Positions 53,933 to 63,103 of a stretch of 64,000 bases of DNA are shown here, in pieces. This DNA is from Conexibacter sp. DBS9H8 (GTDB lineage: Bacteria; Actinomycetota; Thermoleophilia; Solirubrobacterales; Solirubrobacteraceae), in NCBI RefSeq assembly GCF_023330685.1, contig NZ_CP097128.1:2728001-2792000 (forward strand), read 5' to 3'. Every line of letters starts with the position of its first letter. The stretch's first letter is position 1. A program made the position numbers and the translations under genes. The notes below the pieces were generated by a model. That model had not been told where the DNA came from. It did not search any database and saw only the letters and a program-made list of their open reading frames with translations.

Positions 53933-54948
53933 GTCTGGTAGACGTCTCCCCAGAAGTCCGACAGCGCGGCGGCGGCGTCACGGACCGCGCGGATCGCGCC
54001 ACGGTAGTCCATCCGCAGCGGCCCGATCACCGACACCGAACCGAGCGGCCGCTGCGGCGGCCCGTACCCGGCGGCGACGAGGGACAGTGAGGCGAGGCCC
54101 GGAAGTTCGTTCTCAGTGCCGATTCGCACGAGCACCTCCGGCTCGGCCAGGACGCTGCGGAGGACGCCGAGCACGGTCACGCGGCGCTCGAGCATCTCCA
54201 TCAGGGCGTTGAGCTCGGTGACGTCACCGGACCGGTCCGCCGACAGCAGGCGGGCGGTGCCGTCGAAGTAGAGGCGGTCCTGGGCGCCCGTCGCCAGGTC
54301 GGTGAAGACGGGGAGGAGCTCGCTGAGGAACGCGACCTCGGTCGCGTTCAGTCCGGGGTCGCGCAGGCGCATCCCGAGCGTCCGGGCCCCCAGGCCCGTG
54401 CCGACGAGGCGCTCGTTGAGGTAGGCGCCCGCCCAGTCCACCAGCCCCGTGTCGACCGGGCCGTCGAAGGTGAACATCCGCTTCGTCACCCCGCCGGTGG
54501 AGGTGATCACAACGACCATCAACACCTGGGGCTGAAGTGCGATCACCTCGATGTGACGGATCGTCGCCGTGTCGATCGGCGGGGCGGTGACGAGCGCGAG
54601 CAGGTTGGTGATCTGGCTGAGGGTCTCCGTCGTCGTGCGCATCGCCTCGTCGACCTCATGCCGGACGACACTGAGGGCGACCGCTGGCCGCCGGACCGGC
54701 GCCGCCGCCTCCGCCGGGAGCAGACGGTCGACGAAGTAACGGTATCCCGCCTCCGTCGGAACCCGGCCGGCGGAGGTGTGCGGATGCTGGAGGTAGCCGA
54801 GCTCCTCGAGCGAGGCGAGCTCGCCCCGGATCGTCGACGGTCCCCAGGTGAACGATTCCGCGAGCGCCTTGGAGCCGACGGGAACCCCGGCGTCGAGGTA
54901 GGCCTCGACGAGGCGCTGGAGCACCCGTTCCTGGCGGTCGGTGAGCAT
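53929..54948 (-). CDS. hrcA: Heat-shock repressor HrcA
   Basis: 339 residues. N-terminal winged helix: [37 protein letters not shown] and [20 protein letters not shown], the hallmark of HrcA. C-terminal GAF-like domain ends with [18 protein letters not shown]. HrcA normally binds CIRCE; no TTAGCACTC-type site is seen upstream of this gene within the window, so it may regulate targets elsewhere (groESL). First gene of hrcA-dnaJ-prmA-ndh. Confidence 0.96.
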   Translation of the reverse strand: MLTDRQERVLQRLVEAYLDAGVPVGSKALAESFTWGPSTIRGELASLEELGYLQHPHTSAGRVPTEAGYRYFVDRLLPAEAAAPVRRPAVALSVVRHEVDEAMRTTTETLSQITNLLALVTAPPIDTATIRHIEVIALQPQVLMVVVITSTGGVTKRMFTFDGPVDTGLVDWAGAYLNERLVGTGLGARTLGMRLRDPGLNATEVAFLSELLPVFTDLATGAQDRLYFDGTARLLSADRSGDVTELNALMEMLERRVTVLGVLRSVLAEPEVLVRIGTENELPGLASLSLVAAGYGPPQRPLGSVSVIGPLRMDYRGAIRAVRDAAAALSDFWGDVYQT

Positions 54949-54969
54949 GCCCTCGATTCTATGGAGGGC

Positions 54970-55008
54970 TCAGCGGGTGCGATTCCCCCGACGGGTTCAG
55001 CGGGTGCG
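54970..55008. repeat. 12-base direct repeat at the end of the HadB-like gene
   Basis: TCAGCGGGTGCG occurs at 54970-54981 and again at 54997-55008, the second copy containing the stop codon of the MaoC-like gene. A small tandem-type duplication with 15 bases between the copies. Confidence 0.7.
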
Positions 55009-55407
55009 GACACGCGCGCGGGCGTTGCGCACGAGCCGGGTGCCGTCCTGGGTGACGCTGAGGGTGACCGCCACCGTGCCGTCGGTGTCGGCGTCGGTGT
55101 CGGCCTGGCCGGAGATCTCGAGGTCGGGCCCGATCCGGCCCATCCCCCGGAATTGGAGCTCGAGGGAGGCGAGTGCGTAGCGCGCCGCGGCACCCTCGCC
55201 GAGCAGCGGCCCCGTCTCACCGGCCTGGCCGGCGGCCCGGGCGACGTGAGCGGCGGTCCAGAGGCCGTGGAGGATCCGCCCGGGAAGCCCGACCGAGCGC
55301 GCGAACGCCTCGTCGAGGTGGATCGGGTTGCGGTCCCCGGACGCTTGCGCGTACCGTTCGGTGACGTCCTCGGGAACGGGGACGGTGAGCGTGATCGGCG
55401 TGCTCAT
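54997..55407 (-). CDS. MaoC/HadB-like hotdog dehydratase
   Basis: 136 residues. The MaoC catalytic pair is present: SGDRNPIHLDEAFA (Asp and His), then LPGRILHGLWTAAHVAR. It would hydrate/dehydrate enoyl thioesters (HadB-type catalytic subunit). ATG at 55407 overlaps the neighbour's stop by 4 bases. Expected to dimerise with the adjacent HadA-like subunit. 12-base direct repeats flank the stop codon (54970-54981 and 54997-55008). Confidence 0.9.
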   Translation of the reverse strand: MSTPITLTVPVPEDVTERYAQASGDRNPIHLDEAFARSVGLPGRILHGLWTAAHVARAAGQAGETGPLLGEGAAARYALASLELQFRGMGRIGPDLEISGQADTDADTDGTVAVTLSVTQDGTRLVRNARARVRTR

Positions 55408-55811
55408 GGGGCCTCCCGCACGATGTTGGTCCACAACCCCTCAGCGACGACCTCGCCGTCTGCGTTCTCGGAGACGGTCGCCAGCCCGTAGAAGGTGAGC
55501 CCTGCGGTCTGGCGGATCTCGGCGACGCTCAGCACCGTGTCGATCACGTCACCGGCCCGCACGACCGGGCCGGGCCAGCGGAACGCCTGGGCGCCATGGA
55601 CGAGGTGACTGAAGTCGATGCCCAGCTCGGGATCGAACAGCGCCGCGGGCAGAGCCGCTCCCGCGTAGAGGACGGCGAACATCGGCGGGGCGATCTCCCC
55701 GTAGACGTCGGCATCCTCGGAGACAGCGGCGACGTAGGCGTCGATCGCCGACCGGGTCACGCCGTAGCGGACGGCCGGATAGGTGCGGCCGATCAGATCC
55801 GAGGGCGACAT
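55404..55811 (-). CDS. HadA-like hotdog protein (FAS1-like dehydratase domain)
   Basis: 135 residues. Single hotdog fold of the FAS1-like dehydratase (MaoC N-terminal) type: IGRTYPAVRYGVTRSAIDAY, PPMFAVLYAGAALPAAL, LVHGAQAFRWPGPVVRAGD. It lacks the Asp/His pair and is therefore the probable non-catalytic partner of the downstream HadB-like gene. ATG 55811 is set by the fold; the in-frame extension is antisense to DUF1707. A CACAAT box 8 bases before it may be a leaderless promoter. Confidence 0.88.
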   Translation of the reverse strand: MSPSDLIGRTYPAVRYGVTRSAIDAYVAAVSEDADVYGEIAPPMFAVLYAGAALPAALFDPELGIDFSHLVHGAQAFRWPGPVVRAGDVIDTVLSVAEIRQTAGLTFYGLATVSENADGEVVAEGLWTNIVREAP

Positions 55812-55846
55812 CAGCGGCGATTGTGACAAGTCGCGCCGACGCTGTC

Positions 55847-55875
55847 TTGGTGCCTGCCGTCGCGGCCTGTACCCT
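55847..55875 (+). promoter_or_regulatory. Promoter of the DUF1707 gene
   Basis: TTGGTG (55847-55852) and TACCCT (55870-55875) are separated by 17 bases; the -10 ends 8 bases before ATG 55884, predicting a leaderless transcript. One of few clear two-part promoters in the window. Confidence 0.6.
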
Positions 55876-55883
55876 GTGGTCCT

Positions 55884-56333
55884 ATGGCCAGACGCTCCTC
55901 CCTGCGGGCCTCCGACGCCGACCGCGAACGGGTCGCCGAGCGCCTCCGTGAGGCCGCCACGGAGGGCCGGATCCTCGCCCACGAGCTGGAGGAGCGGCTT
56001 GGTCGAGCGTTCCGTGCGGTCACCTACGGGGAGCTCGATGACGTCGTCGCCGACCTTCCCGGCCCGGTTGAGCCGCGCCCCCGGCGCGGAGGCTTTGCCC
56101 TGATGCGACGCTACCCGGTTCCCGCGGCGATGATCGCTCTCGTGATCGCCGTGACCGTCACCGCGATGGTCGCCGCCGCCGTGCTGTTTGCGCTCTCCGG
56201 GGCGTGGCTGCTCCCCGTCGTCCTCTTCCTCACCTTTCGCAGCCGCGGGCTGCGCCGTCGCCGCGCGCGCCGGCTCGGTGGGCCTGGCGGCCCGGGCGGT
56301 CCGGGCGTCCACGTGCACGTCCACCGCTGGTAG
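55884..56333 (+). CDS. DUF1707 membrane protein
   Basis: 149 residues. N-terminal DUF1707/SHOCT-like domain (LRASDADRERVAERLREAAT, ELEERLGRAFRAVTYGELDD, VVADLP) followed by two TM helices (about 84-122) and a Arg-rich, Gly/Pro-rich tail ending HVHVHRW. DUF1707 proteins are small regulators or membrane-stress proteins of unknown biochemistry. Converges with lepA. Confidence 0.9.
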   Translation: MARRSSLRASDADRERVAERLREAATEGRILAHELEERLGRAFRAVTYGELDDVVADLPGPVEPRPRRGGFALMRRYPVPAAMIALVIAVTVTAMVAAAVLFALSGAWLLPVVLFLTFRSRGLRRRRARRLGGPGGPGGPGVHVHVHRW

Positions 56334-56357
56334 CGGGCCGCGACCGACCGGACGGGG

Positions 56358-58169
56358 CTACTTGGAGTCGCCGAGTTCGAGGACGGCGAGGAAGGCCTCC
56401 TGGGGGACCTCGACGCGCCCGACCTGCTTCATCCGCTTCTTGCCCTTCTTCTGGGCCTCCAGCAGCTTGCGCTTGCGGCTGATGTCGCCTCCGTAGCATT
56501 TGGCGACAACGTCCTTGCGGTATGCCTTGATCGTCTCCCGGGCGACGATCCGGCTGCCGATCGCCGCCTGGATCGGCACGTCGTACTGCTGGCGGGGGAT
56601 CTTCTCCTTCAACTTCTCGGCGACGTTGCGCCCGAATGCCTCGGCCTTGGAGCGGTGCACGAGCATCGCCAGCGCATCGACGGGCTCGCCGGCGAGGAGG
56701 ATGTCGAGCTTGACGAGGTCCGACTCACGCAGCCCGGTGAGCTCGTAGTCGAGGGAGGCGTACCCCTTCGTTCGGGACTTCAGCTGATCGAAGAAGTCGA
56801 GCACGATCTCCGCGAGCGGCAGGTCGTAGCTGAGCTGGACGCGGTCGGAGGAGAGGTAGCTCATTCCGGCGTGCTCGCCACGTCGGTCTTGGCAGAGCTC
56901 CATGATCGTGCCGACGTAGGCCTTCGGGGTGAGGATCGACGCGCGGATGTAGGGCTCCCGGACCTCACGCACGCGTTGGACCTCGGGCATGTCGGCCGGA
57001 GAGTGGACCTCGAGCACCTCACCGTTGGTGAGTGTCACCTCATACTCGACCGACGGCATCGTCGTCAGCAGGTCGAGGTTGTATTCGCGCTCGAGCCGCT
57101 CGCGGACGATGTCCATGTGCAGCAGGCCGAGGAACCCGATCCGGAAGCCGAACCCGATCGCGTCGGAGGTCTCGGGCTCCCAGGTGAGAGCGGCGTCGTT
57201 GAGCGACAGCTTCTCCAAGGCGTCGCGGAGATCGGGGTACTGGTCGGTGTCGAGGGGATAGAGACCGCAGAACACCATCGGCTTGACGTCTCGGTAGCCC
57301 GGCAGCGGGCTGTGGGCGCCATGGCGGGCGCTCGTGAGGGTGTCGCCGACCCGCAGCTTGGTGACATCCTTGAGCCCGGTGATGACGTATCCGACCTCTC
57401 CGGGGCCGAGCGCGCCCGCCGGGGTCATCTGCGGGGTGAAGAAGCCGATGTCGTCGATCTCGGCCTGGGTCCCGGCCACCATCGCGGTGATCGTCTCGCC
57501 CTTGGTGAAAGTACCGTCGACGACGCGGATATAGGCGATCACCCCGCGATACTGATCGAACTCGGAGTCGAAGATGAGCGCGCGCGCCGGCCCGTCGGGG
57601 TTCCCGGACGGGGCGGGGGTGCGGGCGATCAGCTCGTCGAGCACCTCGGTCACCCCCTCCCCCGTCTTGGCGGAGATCCGCTTGATCTGGTCGGGCGGCT
57701 CGCCGATCAGCTCGGCGATCTCCGCCGCGACCCGCTCCGGCTCGGCCCCGGGGAGGTCGAGCTTGTTCAGGCACGGGATCAGCTCGAGTCCGGCGTCGAT
57801 GGCCAGATAGGTGTTGGCGACCGTCTGGGCCTCCACCCCCTGGGAGGCGTCGACGACGAGCAGCGCCCCCTCACAGGCCGCGAGCGACCGGGACACCTCA
57901 TAGGTGAAGTCGACGTGGCCCGGGGTGTCGATGAGATGCAGCTGGTAGGTCTCGCCGTCCCGTCCCGAGGTGTAGAACACCCGCACGGCCTGGGCCTTGA
58001 TCGTGATGCCGCGTTCGCGCTCGAGGTCCATCGAGTCGAGCAGCTGGGCCTTCATCAGCCGCGGATCGACGGTGTTGGTGAGCTCGAGGATGCGGTCCGC
58101 GAGGGTCGACTTGCCGTGGTCGATGTGGGCGATGATCGAGAAGTTGCGGATGTGTGCCTGATCGGGCAT
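56358..58169 (-). CDS. lepA: Elongation factor 4 (LepA)
   Basis: 603 residues, standard length. GTPase motifs [38 protein letters not shown]; LepA C-terminal block [19 protein letters not shown] and the CTD with [15 protein letters not shown]. Back-translocates or remodels stalled ribosomes. TACCCT lies 9 bases before the ATG. It is downstream of the S53 gene on the same strand. Confidence 0.97.
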   Translation of the reverse strand: MPDQAHIRNFSIIAHIDHGKSTLADRILELTNTVDPRLMKAQLLDSMDLERERGITIKAQAVRVFYTSGRDGETYQLHLIDTPGHVDFTYEVSRSLAACEGALLVVDASQGVEAQTVANTYLAIDAGLELIPCLNKLDLPGAEPERVAAEIAELIGEPPDQIKRISAKTGEGVTEVLDELIARTPAPSGNPDGPARALIFDSEFDQYRGVIAYIRVVDGTFTKGETITAMVAGTQAEIDDIGFFTPQMTPAGALGPGEVGYVITGLKDVTKLRVGDTLTSARHGAHSPLPGYRDVKPMVFCGLYPLDTDQYPDLRDALEKLSLNDAALTWEPETSDAIGFGFRIGFLGLLHMDIVRERLEREYNLDLLTTMPSVEYEVTLTNGEVLEVHSPADMPEVQRVREVREPYIRASILTPKAYVGTIMELCQDRRGEHAGMSYLSSDRVQLSYDLPLAEIVLDFFDQLKSRTKGYASLDYELTGLRESDLVKLDILLAGEPVDALAMLVHRSKAEAFGRNVAEKLKEKIPRQQYDVPIQAAIGSRIVARETIKAYRKDVVAKCYGGDISRKRKLLEAQKKGKKRMKQVGRVEVPQEAFLAVLELGDSK

Positions 58170-58178
58170 GCGCAGAGA

Positions 58179-58184
58179 AGGGTA
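58179..58184 (-). promoter_or_regulatory. lepA: Candidate -10 box for lepA
   Basis: TACCCT on the minus strand, 9 bases before the ATG at 58169, inside the 43-base gap after the S53 gene. Confidence 0.4.
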
Positions 58185-58212
58185 GTTCCGGGGCGGGGCG
58201 CCGGACCGATGC

Positions 58213-61179
58213 TCAGCCGACGTTGACGGTCACCGGAACCCGCACCGGGCTCGCGGCGGCGTTCAGCGACACGATCGTCACGATCGCCCGCAGGCGCCCC
58301 GGCGCCGTCCCGGACGGGATCGTCACCCGGATCGGCACGCGCCGTACGTGGCCGGCGACGACCACCCCGGTGTGGCGGGACGCGGATGGCGACAGCCACG
58401 ACCGGTCGCTTCCGATCGAGTAGCCGTACCCACAGGCTCCGCCCGGATCGTCGAGGGTGAGGGCGAGCGTCACCGTCTGTCCGGGCCGAGCCCGGGCACT
58501 GAGCCGACGCTCGCGCACGCCGACGCGTGGGGTTCCGCGACCGTCGCCGAGAACGAGGGTGACCGGGACCCGGACGCGGTCGGCCGGGTCGGCGAGGTCG
58601 ATGACGGTGATCGTTCCGTGGTACGTGCCCTGCTGGAGGGCGGGGTAGCCCCCGTCCGCGTTGGCGTTCGCGACGGAGGCGAGGGCGATCGCCGCCCGGC
58701 CACCGTGGCGGACGGCGCCCTCACTGGGCACGAGCGGCTGCCCGGCCCGCAGCTGGATCGCCTGCGGGCGGTTGTGGGGGTCGAGGTCGTTGCTGATCCA
58801 GCCGACGCTGTCCTGATCGACGGCGTAGTGGAGGACGCTCCCGGGCGCCCCGTCGTTGACGAACGCGAGCGTCCGGCGGGTTCCGGGCGCCTGGTCACCG
58901 ACGGTTGAGATGCCGACGCTTCCGGGCAGCACACCGTGGGCCTCCAGTTCGTCCCCCCACAGCGGGGCGCCACACACCTCACGGCGACCCTGGAAGGGGG
59001 TGACCTGGCGTTCCTGGAAGCGCAGTGTCCGGGTGATCAAGCCGATCCGGGCGGGCGGAGTGACCGTGTCGGTGACCGTCAGGGTCGCGGTGGCGCCGTT
59101 CGCGGCGGTGACGGTGATCGTCGCGTGATGGGTGCCGGGGGCGAGCCCGGCCGGATCGGCTCGCCACCGCAGCGATCCGGGAATGTGAGCGTCGGCGACG
59201 ACGTGCAGCCAGGGTGCGCTGCTCACCGCCTGGGCGGCGATCCCGGCGGTCGGGAGGGTGCCGGCGCTGAGAGAGACCGGAGCGGTCGTGCTCGGGCCGC
59301 CGTGCGTGTCGCCATAGACCTGAACGTGGTCCGGAGTGACGGTCAGGGCTCCGGCGGCCGCGAGCAGATCGGGAGTGATGTGGGCGACGTTGACGGCGCC
59401 GAGCCCGGTCGCCATGTCATAGCCGGGGCCGGCTCGGTAGGAGGTCGAGCCGCACCCGAGCGGGCATTTGGCGGAGGCGTACATGTCGTCATTGCTGCCG
59501 CTCTGGACGTCGTAGAAGTCGCGGGCATAGGCGGCCGGGTTGGCGGCCACCGCGTACAGAGACGGGTTCAGGAAGCCGATCCTCAGCCCGGCGGCAGCCG
59601 CCGCCTGATCCCACAGGACCGCCGCGGCCGCCGCGAGCGGGGTTGCCGCGCTCGTCCCCCCGACCCGCATCCAGCCGTTACCCCCGGCGCTGCAGTTCGG
59701 AGTGACGCAGTACATCGTGTACCCCGGCGAGCCGCGGTCCCCGAACGCGGAGAACTGGGCGGGGGTCGGACCACTGGGCACGTTCCAGTAGAGCGGGTCA
59801 CCGCCGCCCTCCTCCGCGTCGGCATCGAAGGAGATGTCGGGCTCCATCCGACAGAACTCACCGGCCGGCGCACCGCAGTCGTTGCTCATCCCCTGGGGGT
59901 GGGCGCCGCTGGCGGCCAGGTAGCTGCGCTGCCAGCTCGGCATGCTCCAGACGACGCTCTCCCCGCCTCCGCCCGCTCCGAGCCCGTCGTTCCAGACGGC
60001 CTCCCGGTGGACGGTCGCCCCGGGCGCGACGCTCGCCTGGGAGAGGTCGGTCCCCCCCACCCCGGTCACCCACGGCAGCGCCGCCTCAGAGTCGACACTG
60101 AGGCTCGCGCCGGTCGGCAGCGCCTCCCCGGCACACCCCTTTGATCCCGAGTCCCCGGCGGCGACGAAGATCTGCTGGCCCTGGGCGGCGGCCTCCTCGG
60201 TGATCGCCCCGAGCAGGCGTTCGTAACTCTGGCTCGCGCCCTCCTCACACTCGCCCCAGGAAACCGACAGCACCGGCGCCCGGTCCTCACTGACGAACGC
60301 CCCGTAGGCGGCAAGCTCACCGGTGCCGGTGTTCGGCGCCTCATACACGTAGAGGTGGGCAAGCTGGGGAGCCATCTCGAGCAGCACCTGGATGTCGAGG
60401 GCGACCTCATCCTCGGAGGAGCCCGCCGGTGCGCCGGCGCCGCCGTCGACCGACACCCGGCTCACCGGGGTGTGCAGGTGGTAGCAGGCGGTGAAACCCG
60501 TCAGGTTGACGTTGTGGAAGCCGCCGTACTCGAGGACCGCGGCGGACTGCCCGGCGCCGAGGAAACCCTGTGCATACAGACCGTTGAAGTCATACCCGGT
60601 CGCGAGCTGGGGGGCCGTGTCACCGCCGGCGCTCGCGGCCGCCGCGCAGGCGGACGCCCCGCCGGCGACCCCGGGCTCGGCCGCGTGAGGTGCCAGGCCT
60701 GCGCGCTGGTCCGCGGGGACGCGGATCTGTGGGGTGGGCGTCGGCTGCTGAGCGGGAGTGATCACCGCGTCGACGAGACCGCCGAGCCCATGGGAGAGGA
60801 GGCTGACGAGATGGGCCTCGCGCTGTGGTGGGGCGACGCTGACGAAGAGGCCGCTCGCCCCGACCCGCCCGTCGAGACCGAGGGCCCGGAGGCGCGCCAG
60901 GACCGCCGCGACCTCCCCGGGAGCCGGGGCAAACCGCGCCCGAAACGCGCCTGGGGTGAGGAAATGGTGAAAGCTCGGACTGCCGGGGCGGTAGAGCCCG
61001 GAGAGAACGCGGGTGAGCTCTGCGCGGTGGGGAAGCGCCAACCCGAGGATGACCGGAGCGGGGCCGGCTGAGGGGGCGCCGAGGGCGGGCGTCGACAGGC
61101 ACCCGGTCGCGAGCAGCGCCGACAGCAGCGCGAGGCGAAACCGGCGGGAGATGCGGCGCGAGGGCCGGCGGGCGATCAT
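58213..61179 (-). CDS. Sedolisin-family (S53) secreted protease
   Basis: 988 residues. Signal peptide (basic start, [20 protein letters not shown], possibly lipobox at ATGC). An activation prodomain (Pro_kuma-like, [17 protein letters not shown]) is followed by the sedolisin domain: Glu/Asp of the triad in [11 protein letters not shown], oxyanion Asp in [11 protein letters not shown], Ser in [13 protein letters not shown], and calcium-site [12 protein letters not shown]-terminal extension of about 350 residues contains beta-sandwich repeats ([12 protein letters not shown]). It acts outside the cell at low pH. ATG overlaps the murJ stop by 4 bases, so translation is coupled to murJ. Reading upstream in frame is antisense. 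Confidence 0.9.
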   Translation of the reverse strand: MIARRPSRRISRRFRLALLSALLATGCLSTPALGAPSAGPAPVILGLALPHRAELTRVLSGLYRPGSPSFHHFLTPGAFRARFAPAPGEVAAVLARLRALGLDGRVGASGLFVSVAPPQREAHLVSLLSHGLGGLVDAVITPAQQPTPTPQIRVPADQRAGLAPHAAEPGVAGGASACAAAASAGGDTAPQLATGYDFNGLYAQGFLGAGQSAAVLEYGGFHNVNLTGFTACYHLHTPVSRVSVDGGAGAPAGSSEDEVALDIQVLLEMAPQLAHLYVYEAPNTGTGELAAYGAFVSEDRAPVLSVSWGECEEGASQSYERLLGAITEEAAAQGQQIFVAAGDSGSKGCAGEALPTGASLSVDSEAALPWVTGVGGTDLSQASVAPGATVHREAVWNDGLGAGGGGESVVWSMPSWQRSYLAASGAHPQGMSNDCGAPAGEFCRMEPDISFDADAEEGGGDPLYWNVPSGPTPAQFSAFGDRGSPGYTMYCVTPNCSAGGNGWMRVGGTSAATPLAAAAAVLWDQAAAAAGLRIGFLNPSLYAVAANPAAYARDFYDVQSGSNDDMYASAKCPLGCGSTSYRAGPGYDMATGLGAVNVAHITPDLLAAAGALTVTPDHVQVYGDTHGGPSTTAPVSLSAGTLPTAGIAAQAVSSAPWLHVVADAHIPGSLRWRADPAGLAPGTHHATITVTAANGATATLTVTDTVTPPARIGLITRTLRFQERQVTPFQGRREVCGAPLWGDELEAHGVLPGSVGISTVGDQAPGTRRTLAFVNDGAPGSVLHYAVDQDSVGWISNDLDPHNRPQAIQLRAGQPLVPSEGAVRHGGRAAIALASVANANADGGYPALQQGTYHGTITVIDLADPADRVRVPVTLVLGDGRGTPRVGVRERRLSARARPGQTVTLALTLDDPGGACGYGYSIGSDRSWLSPSASRHTGVVVAGHVRRVPIRVTIPSGTAPGRLRAIVTIVSLNAAASPVRVPVTVNVG

Positions 61180-62780
61180 GGGTGAACCTCGACAGACGGT
61201 GAGCGGGCGAGTCGGCGACTGAGAAGGGTTTGTAGCTGACGCGCCTCGGGGATGCGCATCCTCGTTACCGCCCACGCGTAGAAGGCGCCGGCGAGGACGA
61301 TCGCCAGCCCGACCGCGATCAGCTGAGCGGGGATCGAGTCGCCGAGCACGGAGGCGACCGCGCTCCACACGACCCGGGCGACCAGGCCGCAGAGCAGGGC
61401 GGCGAGCAGGATCCGGGCGGTGATCATTCGGGTCTGGGCGAGGTCGAGCCGGCCGTTGAACCCGATCTGCAGCCGCCGGAGCTGGAGGATGACCATCACG
61501 AGATTCGCCGACAGGGTGCCGACCACGAGCCCGGCGACGCCGAAGGGGCGGTACAGGGCGACGCTGACGATGATGTCGACGGTCATGTTGATCGCCGCGT
61601 AGCGAGCCGGCAGCCACGGTCGCTGGAGGGCGAAGAACGTGCGGGTGAGCAGCAGGTTCACCCCACTGAAGGGGAGGGCGACTGCGAACCAGCGCAGCGC
61701 GAGGGCGCACTCGAGGGTGTCGGCGTGGGTGAACACGCCGTGCTGGAAGAGGAGCTGCACGATCGGTGCGGCGAGCAGGAGGATCCCGACGGCGGACGGA
61801 ATCAGCAGGAGGTTGATCTGCCGGATCCCCCCGGCGAGGCTGTGGCGCATCCCCCGCGCGTCCCGGCGGGAGGCCTGCCGGGCGAGGGTGGGGAAGCGCA
61901 CGGTCGTGATCGCGACGCTGAAGATGCCCTGGGGAAGCATGTAGATGAGGAACGCGTTCTGGATCGCCCGCGGGCCGCCGGCGTTGACGAGCGCACCGAA
62001 GCTCGAGTTGATCAGCGCATCGAGGTTGGCGATCCCGAGCCCGATCGTGACCGGCAGCATCAGCGCGAACACCTGGCGGACGAGCGGGTTGCGCCAGTCG
62101 ACGGAGAACTGCAGCCGGAAGTCGATCTGGCGCAGCCCCCACGCGACCATCAGCAGCTGCACGAGGGTCGCCACGAGCCAGGCGATCGCGTAGGCCTCGA
62201 CCCCGTGACGGAAGTCGCTGTGGAGCACGACAGTGAGGAGGATGATCACCCCGTTCCAGACGACGGGGACGAACGCGGCGAGGCTGAACCGGTCATAGGA
62301 CTGGAGGATCCCCACGAGCAGGCCCGTCACGCCGAGGGCGAGGACGACCGGGAAGAGGATCTGGGTGAGCAGTCCGGCGAGCTGACCGTCGAAGGTGGGG
62401 CCGCTGAACAGCGGCAGCACGACGCCTGCGAGGACGATCCCCACGACTGTCAGCGCGCCGAGGGCGATGAGGATGATCCACAGCAGCGTCGAGGCGAGCG
62501 CGGTCGCCTCCCGTTTGCGCCCCCGTTCAAGCAGGTCGGTGAAGACGGGCACGAAGGCGGCCGAAAGGGCCGCCTGGGCGAACAGGTTCGTCAGCAGGTT
62601 CGGGACCTGGGAGGCGATCGTGAAGGCGGACATCGCCCGCCCCTGCCCGAACAGCGCGTCGACGACGATCTCCCGGATCAGCCCGATGACGCGCGACACT
62701 GCGGTGAAGAGCCCGAAGATCGCGGTACTCACCGCCAACCGTCGGCGGGGGACGGGGCGCGGGACCCTGCGTGCCGTCAA
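61176..62780 (-). CDS. murJ: Lipid II flippase MurJ
   Basis: 534 residues, about fourteen TM helices. MurJ signatures: AVSRVIGLIREIVVDALFG at the N-terminus, MSAFTIASQVPNLLTNLFAQ, and NLLLTRTFFALQRPWLPAR in the second half. It flips lipid II to the periplasmic side. A TTG start at 62780 has AGGA 6 bases before it. The cytoplasmic pseudokinase domain seen in mycobacterial MviN is absent. Confidence 0.94.
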   Translation of the reverse strand: MTARRVPRPVPRRRLAVSTAIFGLFTAVSRVIGLIREIVVDALFGQGRAMSAFTIASQVPNLLTNLFAQAALSAAFVPVFTDLLERGRKREATALASTLLWIILIALGALTVVGIVLAGVVLPLFSGPTFDGQLAGLLTQILFPVVLALGVTGLLVGILQSYDRFSLAAFVPVVWNGVIILLTVVLHSDFRHGVEAYAIAWLVATLVQLLMVAWGLRQIDFRLQFSVDWRNPLVRQVFALMLPVTIGLGIANLDALINSSFGALVNAGGPRAIQNAFLIYMLPQGIFSVAITTVRFPTLARQASRRDARGMRHSLAGGIRQINLLLIPSAVGILLLAAPIVQLLFQHGVFTHADTLECALALRWFAVALPFSGVNLLLTRTFFALQRPWLPARYAAINMTVDIIVSVALYRPFGVAGLVVGTLSANLVMVILQLRRLQIGFNGRLDLAQTRMITARILLAALLCGLVARVVWSAVASVLGDSIPAQLIAVGLAIVLAGAFYAWAVTRMRIPEARQLQTLLSRRLARSPSVEVHP

Positions 62781-62811
62781 CGAGTGTCCTGAGGGGGCGC
62801 CACGAGGCCGC

Positions 62812-62817
62812 TATAGT
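62812..62817 (+). promoter_or_regulatory. rpsT: Candidate -10 box for rpsT
   Basis: TATAGT, 10 bases before the ATG at 62828, leaving almost no leader and no visible Shine-Dalgarno. The gap to the divergent murJ start is only 47 bases. Confidence 0.5.
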
Positions 62818-62827
62818 ACGCCGCCGC

Positions 62828-63097
62828 ATGGCCAACATCGCCTCCCAGAAGAAGCGGATCGACCGCGCGCTGCGTGAGCGCGACGAGAACCGACGCTACA
62901 CCTCCAAGGTCAAGACCTACTTCCGCCGTCTCGAAGCCGCCGTCGCCTCCGGGGACTCCGCCGTCGCCGAGAGTGAGCACCGGATCCTCGTCGCGACGAT
63001 CGACAAGGCGGTCAAGCGCGGCGCGCTGCACAAGAACAACGGCGCTCGCAAGAAGTCGCGTGCCGCGCGGATCCTCTCCGCGACCGCCGCGCAGTAG
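62828..63097 (+). CDS. rpsT: 30S ribosomal protein S20
   Basis: 89 residues, basic and helical: MANIASQKKRIDRALRERDE, then VKTYFRRLEAAVASGDS, IDKAVKRGALHKNNGARKKS. Normal length. The ATG at 62828 gives the exact family N-terminus. holA is the convergent neighbour 6 bases away, a conserved pairing. Confidence 0.97.
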   Translation: MANIASQKKRIDRALRERDENRRYTSKVKTYFRRLEAAVASGDSAVAESEHRILVATIDKAVKRGALHKNNGARKKSRAARILSATAAQ

Positions 63098-63103
63098 TTT
63101 GGC

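Noticed and set aside
61180-62142. N-terminal extension of the S53 protease frame to over 1300 residues
   Set aside because: The extra part is arginine/proline-rich antisense to murJ; a signal peptide begins at ATG 61179.
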